From Actinoplanes auranticolor (GTDB lineage Bacteria; Actinomycetota; Actinomycetes; Mycobacteriales; Micromonosporaceae), in the NCBI RefSeq assembly GCF_018332655.1, contig NZ_BOQL01000042.1:124001-188000 (forward strand): DNA of 64,000 bases, in the 5' to 3' direction. Positions 58,138 through 64,000 of this stretch are shown here, one piece after another. Made by a program: the position numbers and the translations under genes. The stretch's first letter is position 1, and every line of letters begins with the position of its first letter. Under the pieces are notes generated by a model that saw nothing but the letters and a program-made list of their open reading frames with translations, did no database searches and had not been told where the DNA came from.

Positions 58138-59441
58138 TGGTTGGCTCCCGGGAGGACCTCGATGGTGGAACGGCGCTCCGGCCGCAGGGTGGCCGCGGCG
58201 GCGACGATCTGCGCCTCGGTGACCTCACCGACCAGCCGGGGCAGTTCGTTGAGCAGCTGGGGGCGGCCGCGCTGCGTCTCCAGGACGGCCATCGGCAGCG
58301 CCCGGCCGAGCACGGCGTCGGTGTCGCGCAGCAGGTGCGTGGCCATCCGGGCCTGGGTACGGGCCAGCTCGCCCGGTGCCATGCCGCCGGTGGCCAGCCG
58401 GTCCAGCTCCTCGTCGATGGTGCGCAGCACCTTGTCGGCGTCACCGCCCGGGGGCATGTGCGCCTGCAGCAGCATCGCCGTGGGGTTGCGGACCTGGTAC
58501 TCGTCGCCCATGAAGCCGATGTAGCCGCCGACGCTGGTGACCGTACGGTCGCGCTGCACCAGCCGCTCGACCAGCCGGGACGCGTCGCCGTCGGTCAGCA
58601 CCTCGGCCAGCACGACGTACGGCAGGTAGGCCTCGAACTCGGCGATCGGGTCCGGCAGCCGCCAGCCGCTGGCCACCGCGGGCAGCGGGGCGAGCCGGTC
58701 GGTGTACGCCTCCCGGCGCTCGCCGTCGATGTCGGGCTCGGCGAAGTCGGGCAGGTCGGGCTTGCCCCGGGCCGGCACGTCGCCGAAGTGCCGCTGGATG
58801 AGCGTGGTCGCCTGGGCCACGTCGAAGTCACCGGCGACCGCGAGCACCGCGTTGCCGCTGGCGTAGTACTTGTCGAAGAACTCCTCGGCGTCGGCCACGG
58901 TCGCGTGGTCCAGGTCGCCGAACGAGCCGTACCCGTCATGGGCGTTGGCGAAGGTCTCGAACATCACCGGGGGCAGCCGCAGCCACGGGAAACCGCCGTA
59001 CGGCCGGTTCATGACGTTGACCCGGATCTCCTCCTTGACCACGTCGACCTGGTTGCGCAGGTTCTCCTCGGTCAGGCGGGGGCCGCGCATGCGGTCGGCC
59101 TCCAGGAACAGCGCCCGTTCGAGGGCGCCGGAGGGCAGCACCTCGAAGTAGTCGGTGTAGTCCAGGTGGGTCGAGCCGTTGAAACTGCCGCCGGCCCCCT
59201 GCACGTGCCGGAAGTGCGCCAGCTTCTCCAGATTCTCCGAGCCCTGGAACATCAGGTGCTCGAAGAGATGGGCGAAGCCGGTGCGTCCCTCCGGTTCGGA
59301 GCGGATACCGACGTCGTAGACGACCGCCACACCGACCACCGGGGCGCTGCGGTCGGGCGTGAGGACCACCCGCAGACCGTTGTCGAGGGTGAAGCGTTCC
59401 ACCGGATACTTCGTCGCGGGAATCTTCATTTTGCGCGCCAC
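58134..59441 (-). CDS. M16 zinc metallopeptidase (active subunit)
   Basis: About 435 residues. FAHLFEHLMFQGSENL is the inverse zinc motif HxxEH, and VVKEEIRVNVMNRPYGGFPW contains the downstream Glu ligand. Together with the inactive partner it should form an alpha/beta dimer that cleaves peptides. The GTG at 59441 gives VARKMKIPATKYPVERFTLD; ATG at 59429 is an alternative. No strong ribosome site favours either. It diverges from the EACC1 operon. Confidence 0.9.
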   Translation of the reverse strand: MARKMKIPATKYPVERFTLDNGLRVVLTPDRSAPVVGVAVVYDVGIRSEPEGRTGFAHLFEHLMFQGSENLEKLAHFRHVQGAGGSFNGSTHLDYTDYFEVLPSGALERALFLEADRMRGPRLTEENLRNQVDVVKEEIRVNVMNRPYGGFPWLRLPPVMFETFANAHDGYGSFGDLDHATVADAEEFFDKYYASGNAVLAVAGDFDVAQATTLIQRHFGDVPARGKPDLPDFAEPDIDGERREAYTDRLAPLPAVASGWRLPDPIAEFEAYLPYVVLAEVLTDGDASRLVERLVQRDRTVTSVGGYIGFMGDEYQVRNPTAMLLQAHMPPGGDADKVLRTIDEELDRLATGGMAPGELARTQARMATHLLRDTDAVLGRALPMAVLETQRGRPQLLNELPRLVGEVTEAQIVAAAATLRPERRSTIEVLPGANQ

Positions 59442-59599
59442 ACCAGAGAATCTAACCCCCCGGAGCGGCGCGTGTCCGATCCGTGGTCCGGCGCCCTCGA
59501 TCGGCGGTGCTAGCTTTCGCGTAGTGAGTCCGTGACGCGAGGTAAATGCTTCGATATCCTGTCGCGTCCGATCCACCACCACGACGGGGAGACAGCACA

Positions 59600-59953
59600 G
59601 TGCCGGTACGGCTGCGCCTGGAATGCGATTCGACCGCCGACGCGGAGTCGCTGCATCGCTGGTTGCGCCGGGAGCAGGCGGTCCGCGTGGACGGCGAACT
59701 GGCGCCGGGCGGCGCCGGCGATCCCGAGCACATGGGCACCCTGCTCGACGTGCTGACGCTGGTCATCGGCAGCGGGCTGTCCGCCGGTCAGCTCGCTCTC
59801 GCCGTGGCCAGCTGGCGGGATTCGCGCCGGCCCCCGCCCAGGGTGACCATCACCCACACCGCCGCGGACGGCGCGGTCACCCGGATCGACGTGGCCGACC
59901 ACACGTCGCTGGCCGTCGCGCTGACCGAGCTCGAGCAGCGCGAACAGAAGTAG
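59600..59953 (+). CDS. EACC1-like (effector-associated constant component) protein
   Basis: 117 residues. VPVRLRLECDSTADAESLHR, WLRREQAVRV, then a helix LLDVLTLVIGSGLSAGQLAL followed by ASWRDSRRPPPRVTITHT and a C-terminal beta-strand/helix pair. This is the compact alpha/beta pattern of EACC1, the partner of caspase, TIR and trypsin effectors in predicted actinobacterial conflict systems (Kaur, Burroughs, Aravind and colleagues, from memory). GTG with GGGGAGA nearby. It lies 4 bp before the caspase gene, so they are one operon. Confidence 0.7.
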   Translation: MPVRLRLECDSTADAESLHRWLRREQAVRVDGELAPGGAGDPEHMGTLLDVLTLVIGSGLSAGQLALAVASWRDSRRPPPRVTITHTAADGAVTRIDVADHTSLAVALTELEQREQK

Positions 59954-59957
59954 CCAC

Positions 59958-61229
59958 ATGAGTGATGTCACAGATCCGGCCGCCGCCCAGGTCGTCCTCA
60001 TCGGGGTCTCGGCCTACCGGCGGCTCTTCGAGCTGCCCGCCGCCCGGCGCAACGTGACGGACCTGCGCGATCTCCTTCAGCACGAGGACCTGTGGGGAGT
60101 GCCGCCGGAGAACTGCCACGTGCTGCTCGACCCGGAGTCCCCGGCCGAGGTGAGCCGGGCGATCCGGCGGGCCGCGGCGGCGGCCGGCAGCGACGGGATG
60201 CTGCTGGTCTACTTCGCCGGGCACGGGCTGGTGGACGCCGACGACGACAACCTGATCCTCGGGCTGCCCGGCTGCGACCCCGAGGTGCCCTACGAGCGCG
60301 GGGTTCCGTACGACTGGATCCGCCGGGCCGTCGCCGACACCCGGGCCCGCCGCCGGGTCGTGATCCTCGACTGCTGCTACTCCGGCCGGGCCGGCTCGGA
60401 GCTCGGCGGCGACGGCAGCGGCACGGACGCCGTCGCCGACAAAGCCGAGACCGAGGGCACCTGCCTGCTGGTCTCGGCGCCCGCCAACCGGCCGGCCATG
60501 GCACCGCGGGGCGAGGTGCACACCGCGTTCACCGGCGAGCTGATCCGGCTGCTGCGCGACGGCCTGCGACCGCCGCCGCCGGAGCCCACGCCGGCCACCC
60601 TGACCGTCCACACCGTCTGGCGCACGGCGCGCCGGGCGATGCTGCGCCGCGGCTTCGAACGTCCGGAGCTGCGGGCCCGCGACTCCGGCGGCGAGATCGC
60701 GCTGGTGTACAACCCGGCCGCACCCCGGCACAACCTGGCCGGCAGCGTGCTCTACGCGGCGCCCTGGTTCGTCGACGAGGACCTCGGCCAGCGCGCGATC
60801 CTGGTGCTGCGGCACAACCAGACCGGCGCGCTGGGCGTGTGCATCACCCAGCCCGCCGGCGAGATCCCCGACGAGTTCCCCGAGGCCTGGCGACCGCTGC
60901 TGCGGCACCCCGCGATGCTGTTCCACGGCGGTCCGGTGGCCCGCGACGGCTACATCGTGGTCACGCTGCTGCGGGCCGGCGCGCCCAAGCCGTTGCGGTT
61001 CACCCCGGTCCGGGAGCGGCTCGGCACTCTCGCGCTGTCGGCGGTGCCCGAGGACGTCGCCGCCACGGTGGACACGATGCGCGTGTTCGTCGGCTATCTC
61101 GGCTGGCGCGCCGGCGAGCTGGAGGAATTCCTGGACCGCGGCGCGCTGATCGCCAGCCGGCACACCGCCCGGCAGGTCTTCACCGAACGGCCCGGCGAGC
61201 TGTGGCAGTCCCTGCAGGCGGCCCGATGA
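59958..61229 (+). CDS. Caspase-like protease fused to a YqgE/AlgH (UPF0301) domain
   Basis: 423 residues. Residues ~10-235 are a caspase/metacaspase-like (C14) domain: VVLIGVSAYRRLFELPAARR, LLVYFAGHGLVD (His89) and VVILDCCYSG (Cys140), with CLLVSAPANRPAM at the substrate side. Residues ~258-400 match YqgE: LAGSVLYAAPWFVDEDLGQR, GALGVCITQPAGEIP, LFHGGPVARDGYIVV and VFVGYLGWRAGELEEFLDRG. No membrane segments. The protease can be an effector that kills the cell when triggered, with YqgE as sensor or target-binding part (inference). It overlaps the SIR2 gene by 4 bp (ATGA). Confidence 0.87.
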   Translation: MSDVTDPAAAQVVLIGVSAYRRLFELPAARRNVTDLRDLLQHEDLWGVPPENCHVLLDPESPAEVSRAIRRAAAAAGSDGMLLVYFAGHGLVDADDDNLILGLPGCDPEVPYERGVPYDWIRRAVADTRARRRVVILDCCYSGRAGSELGGDGSGTDAVADKAETEGTCLLVSAPANRPAMAPRGEVHTAFTGELIRLLRDGLRPPPPEPTPATLTVHTVWRTARRAMLRRGFERPELRARDSGGEIALVYNPAAPRHNLAGSVLYAAPWFVDEDLGQRAILVLRHNQTGALGVCITQPAGEIPDEFPEAWRPLLRHPAMLFHGGPVARDGYIVVTLLRAGAPKPLRFTPVRERLGTLALSAVPEDVAATVDTMRVFVGYLGWRAGELEEFLDRGALIASRHTARQVFTERPGELWQSLQAAR

Positions 61230-63301
61230 CCGACCCCGGCGAAGGACTCAGCGCGGGTGAGGCGCTGCTGCTGGACCGGCTCACCGCCGGGCTCCGTGAC
61301 GTCGACCAGATCACCCTGCTGCTCGGCTCCGGGGTGACGGCCGGCGTCATCCCGCGGGTGCAGGGCGTCCTGGAGATCGCGGACAGCTTCGCGGCCGGGC
61401 GCAACGACGACGGCGCCCTGGAACGGGCGCTGGAGCAGGCGCGCTCGGAGCTGGTCGGGGCCCGCCCGATCGACGTGTACCGCGGCTACCGGCGGGTCTT
61501 CACCGACTGGGTCTCCGCCGGGGCCTTCGACGTGATCGCCCAGCAGGCCGTGCTGAAGGCGTACGCGGCGCCCGACCCGATGGAGTCCCCGCTGGCCACC
61601 CACGGCCTGGGCCAGCGGCTCGAACGCGGTGTCGGCGAAGGCGTGGAGAACGACCGCTTCTCGTGGCAGCTGCCCCGCGGCGTGGAGGCGCTCGGCCACC
61701 TGCTCACCCAGGTCCCCGAGGCGTTCGACCACCGGGTGCTGACCACGAACTTCGACCCGCTGCTGGAGATCGCGATCCGTTCGGCGGGCGGCCGGGCGGT
61801 GAGCCTGCCGATGGACCCGCGCGGCACGTTCGGCACCGCCCGCGGCACGGACGGCGCGGTCCGGGTCTTCCACCTGCACGGTTTCTGGCGCCCGACGCTG
61901 CACGTCCGCGGCCCGCAGCTGCTGCACGACCCGGCCCGGATCACCGAGAACAAACTCCTCATCGCGGCGACCGCGGACCTGATCCGCGGCGACACCGTCT
62001 GCGTGATCGGCAGCAGCGACTGGTCGGGCGCCCTGACCGCGGCGATCGCCGCGGCGGCCCGCACCCGGCCCGTACGCGTGCTCTGGGCCCTGAACGACCC
62101 GGACGCGGCCGGCGCCCTGAGCACCGCCGAGCGCCTGCGCGAGGCGACCGGCCTGCCGGTCGAGTGTTTCCCCGGCGTGGACTCCGAGCGGCTCTTCCCG
62201 GCCCTGGCCGAACGCGCGCAGGTGCCGGTGCCGCCGCGGGCGACCGGCCTGCGGCACCGGGTACGGCACCACAGCTGGGAACGCCAGCTCGTCTCGCAAC
62301 CCGGCACCCATCCGCCGCGCGACGTGCCGGGCCTGCTGCTGCAGCTGGAACGCCGGTTCGGCTGGATCAACCAGCAGCGCGGCACGGTCGGCCCGATCCG
62401 GCTGCTCTGGCCGGTCCGGCTGCGCTCGCGGGCCTCGGTGATCCACATGGTGCAGGCCTTCGTGGCCGGTGCGCTGGCCCGCCTCGGGGTCGAGGTACGG
62501 GTCTGCATCGACGACGTGGGCTCCCGGGACATCGACGCGGCAGCCGCGTTCCGGGCCGATCTGGAACGCTGGATCGACCACACCGGGCACGGCGCGGTCC
62601 GCGAGTTCGTCAGCCTGTCGGAGTTCCTGGACCAGGTGCAGCGGCACCCGGCGGACACGTCACCGGAGTCCCTGCTGCGCCCGACGGACCCCTGGTCGGT
62701 GGCCCGCACCTTCTACGGCGAGCACAACCCGTCGCTGTACAGCCTGCTCGCGGCGGTCAAGGCGGTGCCGAACCTCACGTCCTGGGACGAGCTGGAGAAG
62801 AACGCCTGGCCGATCGTGCAGTCGGTGCTGCGCACGGACGCCAACAGGCTGCTGACGCCGCTGACGCTGTGGCCGTACCTGAACAGCATGCTGCTGGAGA
62901 GCGCGACCAACGACGTGATGACGCTCGGCGGGCGCGACGAGGCGATCCTGTGGGCGCAGTGGCGTCAGACCTTCGGCTTCGGGCCGGGGCATCTCTACAA
63001 CCCGTACATCAAGAGCCTGAAGCACGACGCGCACATGCTGCGCTGGTCGTCGGAGGAGGAGCTGCGCCGGCACCTGCTTCGGACCCGGGAGCTGCCGGGC
63101 TGGGACGCGGAGGGCAGCTATGTGCCGTGGCTGTTCCAGAACGCGCTGCTGCTGCCCGGCTACCTCAACAACGAGCCGGTCCCGGAGACCGAGGACTTCC
63201 CGCTGGACTCGTGGGCGGCGTTCGTCGCGGCGATCGAGGACGGGCGCCCGGTGCTGGACCTGCTGGCGGCCCGGGTGACCGACCTGTTTCTACGGCCATG
63301 A
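61226..63301 (+). CDS. SIR2-domain protein with a long uncharacterised C-terminal region
   Basis: 691 residues. Residues ~25-300 show the SIR2-like NAD fold: LLLGSGVTAG (GSG 34-36), VLTTNFDPLLEIAIR (Asn175), VFHLHGFWRP (H216-G219) and VIGSSDWSG (262-268), all in order. SIR2 proteins in phage-defence systems destroy NAD. The remaining ~385-691 contain GPIRLLWPVRLRSRASVIHM and TLGGRDEAILWAQWRQTFGF, faintly like class I aminoacyl-tRNA-synthetase-type HUP folds (tentative). It is translationally coupled to the caspase gene, so all three gene products are likely made together. Confidence 0.82.
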   Translation: MTDPGEGLSAGEALLLDRLTAGLRDVDQITLLLGSGVTAGVIPRVQGVLEIADSFAAGRNDDGALERALEQARSELVGARPIDVYRGYRRVFTDWVSAGAFDVIAQQAVLKAYAAPDPMESPLATHGLGQRLERGVGEGVENDRFSWQLPRGVEALGHLLTQVPEAFDHRVLTTNFDPLLEIAIRSAGGRAVSLPMDPRGTFGTARGTDGAVRVFHLHGFWRPTLHVRGPQLLHDPARITENKLLIAATADLIRGDTVCVIGSSDWSGALTAAIAAAARTRPVRVLWALNDPDAAGALSTAERLREATGLPVECFPGVDSERLFPALAERAQVPVPPRATGLRHRVRHHSWERQLVSQPGTHPPRDVPGLLLQLERRFGWINQQRGTVGPIRLLWPVRLRSRASVIHMVQAFVAGALARLGVEVRVCIDDVGSRDIDAAAAFRADLERWIDHTGHGAVREFVSLSEFLDQVQRHPADTSPESLLRPTDPWSVARTFYGEHNPSLYSLLAAVKAVPNLTSWDELEKNAWPIVQSVLRTDANRLLTPLTLWPYLNSMLLESATNDVMTLGGRDEAILWAQWRQTFGFGPGHLYNPYIKSLKHDAHMLRWSSEEELRRHLLRTRELPGWDAEGSYVPWLFQNALLLPGYLNNEPVPETEDFPLDSWAAFVAAIEDGRPVLDLLAARVTDLFLRP

Positions 63302-63358
63302 GCACGGTTGCCCGTTCGGAGGTCGCGGTCTTGGCGCGAGCGAGTTAGCGTCTCAGGT

Positions 63359-63745
63359 ATGACTGCCACAGTTGTGGAGCGCGTCGGGCACACCTCCGTC
63401 CCCACGTCCGTCGAGGACGACGCCGCACTGTGCGTCACGGCTCTGGGTGCGGAGCTGACGGCGTACGTCGCCGGCGCAGCTTCCGTCGCGGAGTTCGAGT
63501 CGTGGTTCGCCGGTGGGCGTTCCCCGGGCTGGCTCGTCCGGCGCCGGCTGGCTGTCGCGGCCGAGCTGGTCAGCGTCTTCGAGGCCGCCAACCAGAGCGC
63601 CCTGGCCGCGGCCTGGCTGCGCGAGATGAACCCGACCGGTTACGTGCCGGCCCGGGTGCTGCGCCTGGCCTCCGGTGACGAGGCCGGCATGAAGTCCCTG
63701 CTCGAGGCGGCTGCCATCTGGGCCCTCACGCCCGCGGGAGAGTAG
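63359..63745 (+). CDS. Small helical protein resembling Xre/MbcA-type antitoxins
   Basis: 128 residues. SVAEFESWFAGGRSPGWLVR, RRLAVAAELVSVFEAANQSA and AAWLREMNPTGYVPARVLRL are helices; the last segment resembles the W..xNP..PxxVL core of the Xre/MbcA/ParS toxin-binding family. No DNA-binding helix-turn-helix can be claimed. It lies 57 bp after the SIR2 gene on the same strand and may belong to the operon. The downstream minus-strand gene overlaps it by 20 bp. Confidence 0.5.
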   Translation: MTATVVERVGHTSVPTSVEDDAALCVTALGAELTAYVAGAASVAEFESWFAGGRSPGWLVRRRLAVAAELVSVFEAANQSALAAAWLREMNPTGYVPARVLRLASGDEAGMKSLLEAAAIWALTPAGE

Positions 63746-64000
63746 CGCCGATCGCCTCGGCCCACGGCGCCTGCGACCCGTTGAGGTAGCGGCCGGCATG
63801 CCCGGCCAGGTCCACATGCGCACGGAAGTGCTTGAGCACGGCACCGCGGACCCCGATCCGGGGCAACGCGAAGAGGCTCTTCCCGCCGTCCGCCACGTTC
63901 TCCACCGCGAGTTCGCCCTTGGCGCTGATCAGCAGCGTCGAGTTGGGCGCCCGGTGGGTGCTGGTCAGCCGGATGTCGATCGCCACCCCTTCGGCCGCGG
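63726..64000 (-). CDS. Hypothetical protein, 3' part only
   Basis: The frame is open from the right edge to the stop at 63726 (91 codons). Sequence: DIRLTSTHRAPNSTLLISAK, VENVADGGKSLFALPRIGVR, HFRAHVDLAGHAGRYLNGSQ. The true start is probably beyond the window; the GTG at 63986 is internal. It may be the RES-like partner of the antitoxin-like gene, but nothing in this part shows that. Confidence 0.5.
   Translation of the reverse strand, partial: AAEGVAIDIRLTSTHRAPNSTLLISAKGELAVENVADGGKSLFALPRIGVRGAVLKHFRAHVDLAGHAGRYLNGSQAPWAEAIGATLPRA

Noticed and set aside
60092..61225. Extension of the SIR2 frame upstream through the caspase gene
   Set aside because: The sequence is out-of-frame caspase coding DNA with Arg-rich noise; the ATG at 61226, overlapping the caspase stop, is the natural start.

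Overview
The window is high-GC actinobacterial chromosome. Long coding runs in GC-biased frames, frequent GTG starts, two WhiB proteins, a sigma-R/RsrA pair, DUF5709, MacRS and an MT0933-type antitoxin family all point to Actinobacteria. The many carbohydrate-active enzymes and the STAS/MEDS/HATPase regulators suggest Micromonosporaceae, perhaps Actinoplanes (inference, not proven). I see no insertion sequence, prophage or CRISPR array. Two blocks have the gene content known from Mycobacterium tuberculosis: sigH-rshA-TB7.3 with aroA, and Rv3193c to Rv3199c (UPF0182, PDZ/Lon protease, DUF2342, ABC1 kinase, whiB7, uvrD2, mycoredoxin, nudC).

Layout. 1-5.8 kb: a sugar isomerase fragment, a TPR protein, a biotinyl-carrier protein, the 24-residue ribosomal protein bL37, and the minus-strand run whiB - hydrolase - sigR - rsrA with a textbook sigma-R promoter. 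5.8-13.7 kb: aroA-rsgA, hisN, a transporter-like membrane protein, a STAS-HATPase regulator, DUF5709, macRS and an ATP-binding protein. 13.8-24.2 kb: polysaccharide and cell-wall genes (two GH16 proteins, a class A PBP, a GH46 chitosanase, malQ), tandem antitoxin-like genes and a MEDS-HATPase regulator. 24.3-40 kb: an orphan KR/DH polyketide-synthase-like protein, a DUF1501/DUF1800 pair, a spermidine-synthase-like protein, an MMPL transporter, TerC, a pentapeptide protein and a lamin-tail secreted protein.

39-40.7 kb holds two identical initiator tRNA genes in inverted orientation. They flank an esterase gene and a 65-bp tandem repeat array. 40.8-51.1 kb is conserved membrane, protease and kinase housekeeping, plus a cluster of three DnaA-box sequences just upstream of a ThiF/leader-binding-like gene. 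51.2-54.8 kb contains whiB7 with a complete attenuator architecture (leader peptide, antiterminator-capable repeat, intrinsic terminator), then uvrD2 and a mycoredoxin gene that has its own sigma-R promoter. 54.8-59.4 kb carries a PhyH dioxygenase, a NudC-like enzyme without its zinc cysteines, and an M16 protease pair (one active, one inactive).

The most interesting locus is 59.6-63.3 kb. It is a tight three-gene operon encoding an EACC1-like component, a caspase-like protease fused to a YqgE/AlgH (UPF0301) domain, and a SIR2-domain protein with a large uncharacterised C-terminal region. The EACC1-caspase part matches the logic of predicted actinobacterial conflict (defence or cell-suicide) systems. 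I do not know the caspase-YqgE fusion and the SIR2 partner from described systems.
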